This document shows, in pieces, positions 1 through 7,659 of a stretch of 64,000 nucleotides of DNA. This DNA comes from Acidobacteriota bacterium (GTDB lineage: Bacteria > Acidobacteriota > Vicinamibacteria > Marinacidobacterales > Marinacidobacteraceae). A program made the translations under genes and the position numbers. The stretch spans positions 1 to 64,000 of the forward strand of contig JAJEIY010000073.1 of NCBI GenBank assembly GCA_022828085.1, given 5' to 3'. The notes beneath the pieces were generated by a model. The model had not been told where the DNA came from and did no database searches. It worked only from the letters and a program-made list of their open reading frames with translations. The first letter of the stretch is position 1. Every line of letters starts with the position of its first letter.

Positions 1-25
1 GAACCTCTTCCCTCGTCAACTTCAT
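1..25 (-). CDS. 5' end of an unidentified gene leaving the window
   Basis: An ATG at 23-25 read on the minus strand is preceded, 7 nt upstream, by a strong GGAGGT Shine-Dalgarno site (33-38). The first eight codons read MKLTREEV, after which the gene leaves the window. Too little is visible to name it. The good ribosome site is the only reason to list it. Confidence 0.35.
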
Positions 26-228
26 GCGCCCGACCTCCGGCGCACGAATGGTTCTCGCTTCCCCTGATCCCCCTCGTCACGGACATCTTGGTGCGTAAAA
101 CTGGGTGTCTCCCAAAACCGAATCTACGCCTGTCTCCTACAGCGATGGTCCTCTCCTTCGGAGCCGACCGGAACAAAGGGACCTGCCTGTCCCGGCGCCC
201 CGTGGGAGCAAACAGCGACGCGTCGCCT

Positions 229-275
229 GCGGCCCTGCAGGCCGCGTGCCGGTCGGAGACCGGCGTTCCAAGCCG
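229..275. repeat. REP-like two-hairpin element
   Basis: A variable perfect hairpin (GCGGCC/GGCCGC, 229-245) is followed by the conserved hairpin GCCGGTC-GGA-GACCGGC (248-264) and the tail GTTCCAAGCCG. The rest of the gene-free stretch 26-329 shows nothing else convincing. Same family as the copies at 6140, 10264, 14664, 14810, 23140, 42896, 47465 and 60417. Confidence 0.7.
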
Positions 276-329
276 TCTGCGCCACGGTGCCTGGGTGGAG
301 ACCGGTCCGGTTCTGACCGGCGGCGCTCC

Positions 330-1145
330 CTACCGGGTCCGGCTGCGGAGGCGCTCGACCGCGAACAGGAAGAGCAGCGCGAAGGCGATCAGGAAGGTCG
401 CCGCCGCCAGGATGGTGGGGCTGATCTCCTCGCGGATCCCCGACCACATCTGCCGGGGGATGGTGCGCTGGTTCAACCCGCCCATGAAGAGGACGATGAC
501 CACCTCGTCGAACGAGGCGGCGAAGGCGAAGAGCGCGCCGGAGAGCACCCCGGGCGTGATCAGGGGGAGCTGCACCCGGCGGAAGGTGGTGAGCGGCCCG
601 GCGCCCAGGCTCTCGGAGGCGCGGACCAGGTTGCGGTCGAACCCCGACAGGGTGGCGGTGACAGTGATCACCACGAACGGGGTGCCGAGCGCCGCGTGGG
701 CGAGAATCAGCCCGAAGTGCGACTGGGTGAGGCGGAGGTCCGAGTAGAAGAAGAACATCCCCGCCGCCGCGATGATCACCGGGATCACCATCGGCGAGAT
801 CAGGATCCCGGTGACCAGCCGCCGGAGCGGCATCGCGGGGCTCGAGAGGCCGAGCGCCGCCACCGTGCCGAGCACCGTCGCGAGGAGGGCGGCGGCGACT
901 CCGATCCCCAGGCTGTTCAGGAGCGCCCGCGACCAGCGGGCGTCGTCCACCAGCGCCTCGTACCAGCGGAGCGACCAGGCGTCGGGATCGAGGCGCAGCA
1001 TCCCCTCGGTGAAGGTGAAGTAGGGCTCGGCGTTGAAGCTGAGGGGGACGATCACCAGGATCGGCGCCACCAGGAAGACGAAAACGAAGGCGCAGAAGGC
1101 CAGGTACAGGGCCCTCGAAACGGCGCCGTCCCGCAGACCGAACAT
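330..1145 (-). CDS. potC: Polyamine-type ABC transporter permease (PotC-like)
   Basis: Inner-membrane permease subunit of an ABC importer, 271 aa, the usual PotC length. A first membrane helix spans about residues 12-37 and several more follow. The cytoplasmic EAA loop that docks onto the ATPase is visible around 175-194 (ASESLGAGP...RRVQLP). It is the last gene of a five-gene operon and starts 6 nt after the stop of the partner permease. Substrate is inferred only from family: spermidine/putrescine or a related small cation. Confidence 0.88.
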   Translation of the reverse strand: MFGLRDGAVSRALYLAFCAFVFVFLVAPILVIVPLSFNAEPYFTFTEGMLRLDPDAWSLRWYEALVDDARWSRALLNSLGIGVAAALLATVLGTVAALGLSSPAMPLRRLVTGILISPMVIPVIIAAAGMFFFYSDLRLTQSHFGLILAHAALGTPFVVITVTATLSGFDRNLVRASESLGAGPLTTFRRVQLPLITPGVLSGALFAFAASFDEVVIVLFMGGLNQRTIPRQMWSGIREEISPTILAAATFLIAFALLFLFAVERLRSRTR

Positions 1146-1151
1146 CGCCCG

Positions 1152-2363
1152 CTACCCGAGCTTCAGGCTCGACGCCCCGACGAGCCGGTCGTAGACCACG
1201 TAGAGCGCGCCCACCACCACGAACAGGATTCCGCCGAGCGCCGCGGCGAGCCCCCAGTTGAGGGAGGTCTGCATGTGGAAGGCGATCATGTTGGAGAAGA
1301 GCTGTCCGCTCGACCCGCCGACCAGGGCCGGGGTGATGTAGTAGCCGATCGCCAGGATGAACACGAGCAGCGAGCCCGCCGCCGTTCCCGGCAGCGTGAG
1401 CGGCCAGTAGACGCGGAAGAACGACTGGCGGCGGTTCGCGCCCAGCGACGAAGCGGCCCGCATGAAGTGTGACGGGATCGTCCGCATCACCGAGTAGAGC
1501 GGCAGCACCATGAACGGCAGCAGCACGTGGGTCATCGCGACCAGCGTGCCGGTCATGTTGTAGATCATCGCGATCCGCCCGTCGTCGGCGACGATCCCGA
1601 GGGCGACCAGCAGGCTGTTGACCACCCCGTGGGTCTGGAGCAGCACGATCCAGGCGGTGGTCCGCACCAGCAGCGAGGTCCAGAAGGGGACCAGCACCAG
1701 CAGGATCAGCCAGCGGGCGCGGCGCGGCGGCGCGTTCGCGATCAGGTGGGCGATCGGATACCCGAGCAGCAGGCAGAGCAGGGTGACCGCCCCGCTGACC
1801 ATGAGCGTCCGGAGCAGCAACGGGACGTAGATCCGGAGTTCCTCGGGCTGGCGGACGATGGACCCGCCGGCGTCGCGGTCGAGGTCGAGCGCCCGCAGGT
1901 AGTGGCGCACGGTGAAGCGTTCGCCGGCGGTCCGGATCGCCCGCCAGGTGGCCGGCTCGCCCCAGGCGGGATCCCCGACCATCAGGGTTTCCCGGGCGGT
2001 CGCCGCCGGGGCCTCCGCCGCCGCCCGGGCCCCGCGCACGATCACGCTGCGCATCCCGCTCGCAACCCGGTTCACCCGCCCGCCGAGCCGGCCGGCGAGG
2101 CGGCCCTCGAGCGCCGTCTCGAGTTCCCGCGCGGCGGCCGCGAAGACCGGTTCTCCGGGCAGGGTCTCCCCGTCCCACTCCTCGAGGAGGGCGAGGGTTT
2201 CCGGGAGCGCGTCGGCGACGAGGGGGTCGTAGACGCTCCGGGAGAGCATCGTCCCCAGCGGGAAGAGGAACGAGAAGCCGACGAAGGCCACGAGCGGCAG
2301 AGTGAGTCCGGCCGCGCGGAGCCGGGTCCGGGCCGGCGGGCCGACCGCCGGTCGCTCCGTCAT
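1152..2363 (-). CDS. potB: Polyamine-type ABC transporter permease (PotB-like) with long periplasmic loop
   Basis: Second permease subunit, 403 aa, against roughly 280-300 for classical PotB. The excess is a stretch of about 130 residues (roughly 45-180) between the first and second membrane helices, expected to face the periplasm. The EAA docking loop is at about 302-321. I chose the ATG at 2363 because it overlaps the stop of the upstream binding-protein gene as ATGA, the same 4-nt coupling used elsewhere in this operon; an alternative in-frame start lies 18 codons upstream. The loop may contact one of the two binding proteins, which is inference. Confidence 0.88.
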   Translation of the reverse strand: MTERPAVGPPARTRLRAAGLTLPLVAFVGFSFLFPLGTMLSRSVYDPLVADALPETLALLEEWDGETLPGEPVFAAAARELETALEGRLAGRLGGRVNRVASGMRSVIVRGARAAAEAPAATARETLMVGDPAWGEPATWRAIRTAGERFTVRHYLRALDLDRDAGGSIVRQPEELRIYVPLLLRTLMVSGAVTLLCLLLGYPIAHLIANAPPRRARWLILLVLVPFWTSLLVRTTAWIVLLQTHGVVNSLLVALGIVADDGRIAMIYNMTGTLVAMTHVLLPFMVLPLYSVMRTIPSHFMRAASSLGANRRQSFFRVYWPLTLPGTAAGSLLVFILAIGYYITPALVGGSSGQLFSNMIAFHMQTSLNWGLAAALGGILFVVVGALYVVYDRLVGASSLKLG

Positions 2364-3439
2364 CGCGCGAGCCAGGCGCTGAAGCGCTCGTTCACTTCGT
2401 CGAGGTGGTCGCTCCACCAGAGCGTGTTGCTCGTCAGCACCCTCCCGAGGTTCTGCGGGCTGGTGGGCAGGTGCGGGAGCATGGGAACGCCGGTCTCACG
2501 GTGGTTCGCGACCAGGGGCAGCGCCGAGCGCCGGGTGGGGCTGTACGCGATTTCCCCGCTGAGCCGCGCCATGGCTTCCGGCGAGGACGAGAAGCGGAGG
2601 AACTCGAGGGCTTCCTTCAGGTGCGGCGTCCCGGCCACGATGCCGGTCTGCCCGATGTCGAGCACCTGCCCGTCCCAGACGATGACGAACGGCTGGTCCT
2701 CGAGGACCTGGGCGTTGAAGATCCGTCCGTTGTAGGCGGTGGACATCGCCACCTCGGCGTCGGCGAGCATCTGCGGCGGCTGCGCGCCGGCTTCCCACCA
2801 GACGACCTGCTCCCGGATCGTCTCCAGCTTCCCGAAGGCCCGTTCCATCCCCGCTTCGGTGTCGAGGACGGCGTATACCTCGTCCGTCGCCACCCCGTCG
2901 GCCATGAGGGCGAACTCCAGATTGACGAGCGGGCTGCGGCGCATCCCGCGCCGGCCGGGAAAGCGCTCCAGATCGAAGAAGTCGCCGAGCACCGCCGGCT
3001 TCTCACGGGGGAAGCGGGCGGGGTGGTAGGCGACCACCGTGGAATAGAAGACGTTCCCCACCCCGCAGTCGCCGTTCGCTTCCGGCCAGAAGTCCTCCGC
3101 GGCCGGGGAACCGTCGGCGCCGGGCCCGAGCAGGTCGTCCGGAATCAGCTCCAGGAGCCCCTCGTCGCACCCCCGCGTCGCATCGAACATCTCGAGATCC
3201 ACGATGTCCCAGTGCACGTTCCCCGTGTCCACCTGGGTGCGGATCTCGGCGAGGCCGCCGTTGTAGTCCTCCCGGGCCAGGGTCAGCCCGGTCTCGGCCT
3301 CGAACGGTTCGTAGTGAGCCTTGGTGACCGCCCGCGCGTAGGCCCCGCCCCAGGAGACCACGGTCAGTGAGCCCGGTCCGTCTCCCGGTCCGCAGGCCGC
3401 GGCCAACGCGAGCGCGGCGAAGGAGACGGCGCGCTTCAT
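2360..3439 (-). CDS. potD: Polyamine-type ABC transporter substrate-binding protein, copy 2
   Basis: Periplasmic solute-binding protein, 359 aa, of the PotD/PotF type. The N-terminus is a secretion signal ending in a Cys (LALAAAC, around residue 16) and is likely lipidated. The mature part opens with LTVVSWGGAYARAV, typical of this family. It starts by ATGA overlap with the stop of the upstream paralogue. It is closely similar to that paralogue along its whole length (EDYNGGLAEIRTQVD, VVWWEAGAQPPQMLADAEV), so it is a tandem duplicate. The two copies differ near the C-terminus and at the cleavage region and may bind different ligands. Confidence 0.88.
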   Translation of the reverse strand: MKRAVSFAALALAAACGPGDGPGSLTVVSWGGAYARAVTKAHYEPFEAETGLTLAREDYNGGLAEIRTQVDTGNVHWDIVDLEMFDATRGCDEGLLELIPDDLLGPGADGSPAAEDFWPEANGDCGVGNVFYSTVVAYHPARFPREKPAVLGDFFDLERFPGRRGMRRSPLVNLEFALMADGVATDEVYAVLDTEAGMERAFGKLETIREQVVWWEAGAQPPQMLADAEVAMSTAYNGRIFNAQVLEDQPFVIVWDGQVLDIGQTGIVAGTPHLKEALEFLRFSSSPEAMARLSGEIAYSPTRRSALPLVANHRETGVPMLPHLPTSPQNLGRVLTSNTLWWSDHLDEVNERFSAWLAR

Positions 3440-4545
3440 GACCTCGCCAGCCAGGCGCTGAACCGCTCGTTCATCTCGTCGAGGTGTTCGGTCCACCACG
3501 CGCCGTTGCTGCGCAGCGTGTTCCGGAGATTCTCGGGACTCGTGGGCAGATGCGGCCGCATGTCGGCGCCGGTCTCGACGTGGGTGGAGACGAGCGGCAG
3601 CGCCGACCGGCGCACCGGCGCGTAGGCGATGTAGCCGGTGAGCCGGGCCAGTGACTCCGGCGAGGTCATGAACCGGATGTACTCGAGCGCCGTATCGAGG
3701 TTCGGGGAGCCGGCGACGATCGCCATCTGGCCCCAGTCCAGCACCTGTCCGTCCCAGACGATGACGAAGGGCTGGTTCTCGAGGGCCTGGGCGTTGAAGA
3801 TGCGGCCGTTGTAGGCGGTGGACATCACGACCTCGGCGTCGGCGAGCATCTGCGGCGGCTGGGCGCCGGCTTCCCACCAGACGACCTGGTCCCGGATGGT
3901 GTCCAGCTTGCGGAAAGCGCGGCGCAGTCCCTCCTGGGTGTCCAGGGCGGCGTACACCTCCCCGGGCGGGACGCCGTCCGCGAGGAGCGCGAACTCGAGG
4001 TTCACGAGCGGGCTGCGACGCATGCCCCGGCGGCCGGGAAAGCGTTCGAGATCGAAGAAATCGGCAATCGTGGCCGGCTTCTCCCCGGGAAAGCGATCGG
4101 GGTGATAGGCGTAGATGGTGGAGTAGAAGGTGTGGCCTACTCCGCATTCGGTCAGGGTTCCGGGCGAGAAGTCGTCCTCCGGCGGGGCGCCGTCCAGGCT
4201 GGGCGCGAGGATGTCCTTGGGGATCCGTTCGAGAAGTCCCTCGTCGCAGCCCCGGATCGTGTCGAAGATCTCGAGCGAGAGGACGTCCCAGTGGACGTTC
4301 CCGATGTCCACCTGGGTCCGGATCTGGGCGAGTCCGCCGTTGTAGTCCTCCCGCCCGATCACCACCCCGGTCGCCGCCTCGAAGGGTTCGTAGAAGGCCT
4401 TGTTCACCGCCCGGGCGAAGGAGCCGCCCCAGGAGACGGCGGTCAGCGAGCCGTCCGGGGGATCGCCGGCGCAGGCGATTCCCGCCGCGAGGCCCAGCGC
4501 GGCGAGTGCTCTCGGCGCGCGCCGGGTGCGGCCCGGCTCTCTCAC
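3436..4545 (-). CDS. potD: Polyamine-type ABC transporter substrate-binding protein, copy 1
   Basis: Periplasmic solute-binding protein, 369 aa, with an Arg-rich N-terminus and a hydrophobic signal ending near GIAC, possibly a lipobox. The family opening LTAVSWGGSFARAV is present. It begins with GTG overlapping the ATPase stop as GTGA. It is the first of two tandem binding-protein genes; the second follows with a 4-nt overlap. Retaining two binding proteins with one permease pair suggests widened substrate range. Substrate cannot be read from sequence; spermidine/putrescine is the family default. Confidence 0.88.
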   Translation of the reverse strand: MREPGRTRRAPRALAALGLAAGIACAGDPPDGSLTAVSWGGSFARAVNKAFYEPFEAATGVVIGREDYNGGLAQIRTQVDIGNVHWDVLSLEIFDTIRGCDEGLLERIPKDILAPSLDGAPPEDDFSPGTLTECGVGHTFYSTIYAYHPDRFPGEKPATIADFFDLERFPGRRGMRRSPLVNLEFALLADGVPPGEVYAALDTQEGLRRAFRKLDTIRDQVVWWEAGAQPPQMLADAEVVMSTAYNGRIFNAQALENQPFVIVWDGQVLDWGQMAIVAGSPNLDTALEYIRFMTSPESLARLTGYIAYAPVRRSALPLVSTHVETGADMRPHLPTSPENLRNTLRSNGAWWTEHLDEMNERFSAWLARS

Positions 4546-5648
4546 GGTTCGGTGGACTCGGGCTTGTGGTCGAGCGCCCGGCAGTCGGTGGGGGTCCAGC
4601 CGATGCGGACCCGGTCTCCGGGGATCACGGCGCCGTGGCCCACGACGTTCGGGATCTTCACGATGAAGTCGTCCGCCCCGAGCACACTCACCACCACCCG
4701 CAGGTGGTCGCCGAGGAAGGTCAGGTCCTCGACGCGGGCTTCGAACTCGTTGGCGAAGAGGCCCGGTTCGGGCGCCAGCCCGACCCGCTCCGGCCGGATG
4801 GAAAGCGTCGTCAGGTCCCCGACCTCCCCCGGCACCACCCGCAGGGCCCGGATCACGGTGTCCCCGACCCGCACGTCGCAGACGGCGCCGTCGATGTTCT
4901 CGATCCGTCCGGAGAGGCGGTTGTTCTCACCGATGAAGCGGGCCACGAAGTTCCGCATCGGTTCTTCGTAGAGACCCTCCGGGGTGGCGATCTGCTGCAG
5001 CCGGCCGTCGTGGAACACGGCGACCCGGTCGGAGAGCACCATCGCCTCCTGCTGGTCGTGGGTGACGTAGATGCAGGTGATCCCCAGGGTGCGCTGGATG
5101 CGCCGGATCTCGTACTGCATCTCCTCGCGGAGGCGGCGGTCGAGCGCGCCGAGGGGCTCGTCCATGAGGACGAGGTCCGGCTCGAAGACGAGGGCGCGGG
5201 CGATGGCGACCCGCTGCTGCTGGCCGCCCGAGAGCTGCGTGGTCTTGCGGTTCTCGTAGCCCTCGAGACGGACCAGGCCGAGGGCCCGCGCCACCCGCTT
5301 CCGGGTGTCTTCCGGGTCCACCCTGCGCACCTCCAGGGGAAACGAGAGGTTCTGCCCCACCGTCAGGTGCGGGAAGAGCGCGTAGTTCTGGAACACCATC
5401 CCGATGCCCCGCTTCCGGGGCGGCAGGTCGCCGATGGGGCGGCCCCGGATCCGGATGGCGCCGGCGGTGGGCGCTTCGAAACCGGCCAGCATCATCAGGC
5501 AGGTGGTCTTGCCGGACCCCGAGGGGCCGAGCAGCGTCAGGAACTCGCCCTTGTGGACCTGGAGATCGAGCCCGTCCACGACCGGGGTGACCCCGTCGTA
5601 GGTCTTCGAGACCCCCTCGAACTCGACGTAGGTTGCGTCGTCCGGCAC
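4542..5648 (-). CDS. potA: Polyamine-type ABC transporter ATP-binding protein (PotA-like)
   Basis: Cytoplasmic ATPase energising the importer, 368 aa from the chosen start. Walker [10 protein letters not shown] (about 41-49), Q-loop, signature LSGGQQQR (139-146), Walker B VLMDEP (159-164) and the switch His of VTHDQQEA (197) are intact. A C-terminal TOBE-type regulatory domain follows. I chose GTG 5648 because AAGGAGG lies 5 nt upstream; a GTG 16 codons further upstream (5696) has no ribosome site. It is the first gene of the operon. Confidence 0.9.
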   Translation of the reverse strand: MPDDATYVEFEGVSKTYDGVTPVVDGLDLQVHKGEFLTLLGPSGSGKTTCLMMLAGFEAPTAGAIRIRGRPIGDLPPRKRGIGMVFQNYALFPHLTVGQNLSFPLEVRRVDPEDTRKRVARALGLVRLEGYENRKTTQLSGGQQQRVAIARALVFEPDLVLMDEPLGALDRRLREEMQYEIRRIQRTLGITCIYVTHDQQEAMVLSDRVAVFHDGRLQQIATPEGLYEEPMRNFVARFIGENNRLSGRIENIDGAVCDVRVGDTVIRALRVVPGEVGDLTTLSIRPERVGLAPEPGLFANEFEARVEDLTFLGDHLRVVVSVLGADDFIVKIPNVVGHGAVIPGDRVRIGWTPTDCRALDHKPESTEP

Positions 5649-5747
5649 CACCACCTCCTTGGCCGTCTCGCGCTGACGGCGGCGACGATAGCGCACGGGT
5701 GTCCCCGACAGCGTGCTTCACCCCTTCGCTCAAGCGACAATAGGGAA

Positions 5748-6116
5748 ATGAAGCCCCGCGCGCGGTTCGGAGATGTCTTCGAGTCGGTCGTCCGGAGCCT
5801 GCGCGCGAATCCGGAGGCCGATGAACTGGCGCCGGAACTGCGCCGTCTCAGCGACGAGATCCAGGCGCTCTCGCCCTCCCAGCCGTTTGTCGAAGGCTTC
5901 GAGCGCGCCTACCGGGTTGCCGACGGCGCCCACGCCGGGGGCGCGCCGCTCATCGGGCTGGCCGCGGAGATGGTCGCGGACCACGCCCCGGACTCCGGTT
6001 GGAGCCGGGACCAGCTCGAGGCCTACCTCGAGGGGCTGGGCCCGGCGCGCGCCGCCGACTTCCTGACGGAAGTGGCGGCGGCGATCGATCCCCAGGCCGC
6101 ACCGATGCGACCGTGA
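5748..6116 (+). CDS. Small hypothetical protein
   Basis: A 122-aa soluble protein beginning MKPRARFGDVFES, divergent from the transporter ATPase with about 100 nt between starts. No signal peptide or membrane helix is seen; it is rich in Ala, Glu and Arg and looks helical. The sequence TAGGG 4 nt before the ATG is a weak ribosome site. I do not recognise the family. GC-rich third positions argue that it is a real gene. It ends just before a REP-like repeat. Confidence 0.55.
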   Translation: MKPRARFGDVFESVVRSLRANPEADELAPELRRLSDEIQALSPSQPFVEGFERAYRVADGAHAGGAPLIGLAAEMVADHAPDSGWSRDQLEAYLEGLGPARAADFLTEVAAAIDPQAAPMRP

Positions 6117-6139
6117 GGGGGAGCAACGAAGCGCGGTGC

Positions 6140-6176
6140 GCCGGTCTTCAGACCGGCATCGCCCGCGCAGCGGGCG
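6140..6176. repeat. REP-like two-hairpin element
   Basis: Conserved hairpin GCCGGTCT-TC-AGACCGGC (6140-6157) followed by the variable perfect hairpin CGCCCGC-GCA-GCGGGCG (6160-6176). It lies in the gene-free stretch 6117-6438. Confidence 0.7.
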
Positions 6177-6308
6177 AAACTCCAGGGCTTCATTTCGCCG
6201 CATGGCGCCCTCGCCAAAGGGAATGGCGCGGCGACGACTGCGCGCGCTACCTCTGCTTCGCCGTCGTTGTTTCGGGTCCCCGCGACGGGGCGCAACGGCG
6301 CCGGGAGT

Positions 6309-6437
6309 TTGCTGTGAAAATGCAGTCCGGTGGGTCGGTCAAGCGCCGTGAGGGCGCCGCCGGCTTCGTTTCGCCATTTTCATGCCCGGCGGGGTGCGCG
6401 GGAGCACCCGCGCATGGGAGTTCTCCCGGTGGGGACT
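6309..6437. repeat. Second intergenic repeat, shared inverted with 14574-14912
   Basis: Two exact blocks, a 17-mer starting TTGCTGTGAAAA (6309-6325) and a 15-mer TTTTCATGCCCGGCG (6377-6391), recur in inverted order at 14896-14912 and 14623-14637. A looser match, CCCGGTGGGGACTCC near 6424-6438, also recurs around 14574-14590. No gene is seen here. It looks like a degraded mobile or REP-type intergenic element. Confidence 0.5.
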
Positions 6438-6438
6438 C

Positions 6439-6951
6439 CTAACGGCCCGGCGGACGCATGCTCCGCACCGGCTGCGGATCGTCACCGGCCGGCGTGTTGT
6501 GCTGCATGATGATCTGCCAGCGGCCGTCCACGTGGATATAGGTCATCGTGTAGCGGCCCTCGTGGACGGTCATCCGCTCCTTGCCGTCGTAGAGGACCGA
6601 GAGCGCGTATTCGCCGTAGGCGATCCCGGTGCCGCCGATCACCCGGTACTGCTCCCGGCTGGTCCGGAACTCGGCCCCGGTGGTGTTGTTGAAGAACAGG
6701 TTCCAGTCGATCGCGCAGGCTTCCCGGCCCTGCTTTCCCGAGGTGGGACCGCAGGCGTAGAAGGAGAGCGCCTCTTCGTGAACGGTGTCCAGGAAGCCGT
6801 CGAGGTCCCCGCCGTTGAGCGCCGCGACCGCGGTCTCGAAGGTGTTCCGCAGCGAGGCGACGTCGGCGACGTCGCCCTCGCCGGCGGCGGGGGCGCCAAC
6901 CAATGCGAGGCCCAGAAGCGAGAGCGTGAGGAGGCGGACGGGATTCTTCAT
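6439..6951 (-). CDS. Secreted NTF2-like (SnoaL/DUF4440-type) protein
   Basis: A 170-aa exported protein: a signal peptide (MKNPVRLLTLSLLGLALVGA, cleavage near residue 22) followed by a small alpha+beta fold. The pattern FETAVAALNGGDLDGFLDTVHEEA near the start and YTMTYIHVDGRWQIIMQHNT near the end are typical of NTF2-like proteins with a cone-shaped pocket. The start is the ATG that gives a proper signal peptide; an upstream in-frame ATG would add 12 unlikely residues. Substrate and reaction are unknown. It stands alone, between a repeat and a toxin-antitoxin pair. Confidence 0.7.
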   Translation of the reverse strand: MKNPVRLLTLSLLGLALVGAPAAGEGDVADVASLRNTFETAVAALNGGDLDGFLDTVHEEALSFYACGPTSGKQGREACAIDWNLFFNNTTGAEFRTSREQYRVIGGTGIAYGEYALSVLYDGKERMTVHEGRYTMTYIHVDGRWQIIMQHNTPAGDDPQPVRSMRPPGR

Positions 6952-7029
6952 GGCGGTTGATTCCTTGGGGCGCGAAGAGTACGTCATGGCGCATTCGTAG
7001 CGGTCGTCTCGCCGGGCCGGTTCCCGAGT

Positions 7030-7365
7030 TCAGTCCGCGAACATCTCCTGAAGGATGTGGAGGACCTCGGTCATCGTCTCGTCGGGCAGCTTTCCCAGTC
7101 TCCGGATCAGGCGGCTGACGTCCACGGTGCGAATCTGGTCGAGAGCGACGAACCCGGACCGGCCGGCAAAGTGACACGGAACTCGCCACGGATAAGCGCG
7201 GCCGCCGGTTGTCATCGGGACGATGATGGTGGTTCTCAGGTACCCGGCGAGTTCATCCGGGGAGACGATCAGGCAGGGTCGGGTTTTCTGGATCTCACTG
7301 CCGGTGGTCGGGTCAAGCCCCACCAGGTACACGTCACCGCGGACCAGGGCGTCCCGTCCTACCAA
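7030..7365 (-). CDS. mazF: MazF/PemK-family endoribonuclease toxin
   Basis: A 111-aa member of the PemK/MazF toxin family, which cleaves mRNA at short motifs. Family hallmarks are GDVYLVGLDPTTGSEIQKTRPCLIVS at the N-terminus (I quote it in parts: GDVYLVGLDP, KTRPCLIVSP), TTIIVPMTT in the middle and VALDQIRTVD before the last helix. The start is probably TTG at 7365; no ATG or GTG fits. It overlaps the end of the upstream antitoxin by 7 nt, so the two are translationally coupled. Confidence 0.88.
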   Translation of the reverse strand: MVGRDALVRGDVYLVGLDPTTGSEIQKTRPCLIVSPDELAGYLRTTIIVPMTTGGRAYPWRVPCHFAGRSGFVALDQIRTVDVSRLIRRLGKLPDETMTEVLHILQEMFAD

Positions 7366-7619
7366 TGCCAGTCGTGCTCGTCGAAGTCGTTCCGAGACGG
7401 CGGATCAAGCAGCTGGTCGTCTCCCGCAGCGTGGGCCTGGCGGGCGGCCTCCGCCCAGCCGGCGCGCGGAGATCGGACCGCGCTCGCCGTCAGCCTTCCC
7501 GGTTCCGCGCGGAGCTCGATCTCATCGATCAGGCCAGCCTCGTCGAGCAACGCCTTGGGAATGCGGATTCCCCGAGAGTTCCCGATGCGGACGATCTTGG
7601 CGAGGACGGCCATAAGCAC
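7359..7619 (-). CDS. mazE: MazE/AbrB-type antitoxin
   Basis: An 86-aa antitoxin with an N-terminal SpoVT/AbrB swapped-hairpin DNA-binding domain (KIVRIGNSRGIRIPKALLDEA) and a C-terminal toxin-binding tail that is acidic and aromatic (NDFDEHDWHW). Start may be the third codon (ATG 7613). It is expected to bind MazF and repress its own promoter. The promoter region upstream, 7620-7659, is short and AT-richer than its surroundings. Confidence 0.87.
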   Translation of the reverse strand: MLMAVLAKIVRIGNSRGIRIPKALLDEAGLIDEIELRAEPGRLTASAVRSPRAGWAEAARQAHAAGDDQLLDPPSRNDFDEHDWHW

Positions 7620-7659
7620 ATTGTAATTCCATTGGGCCTCGTTCCCGCCAGCAGCACGC

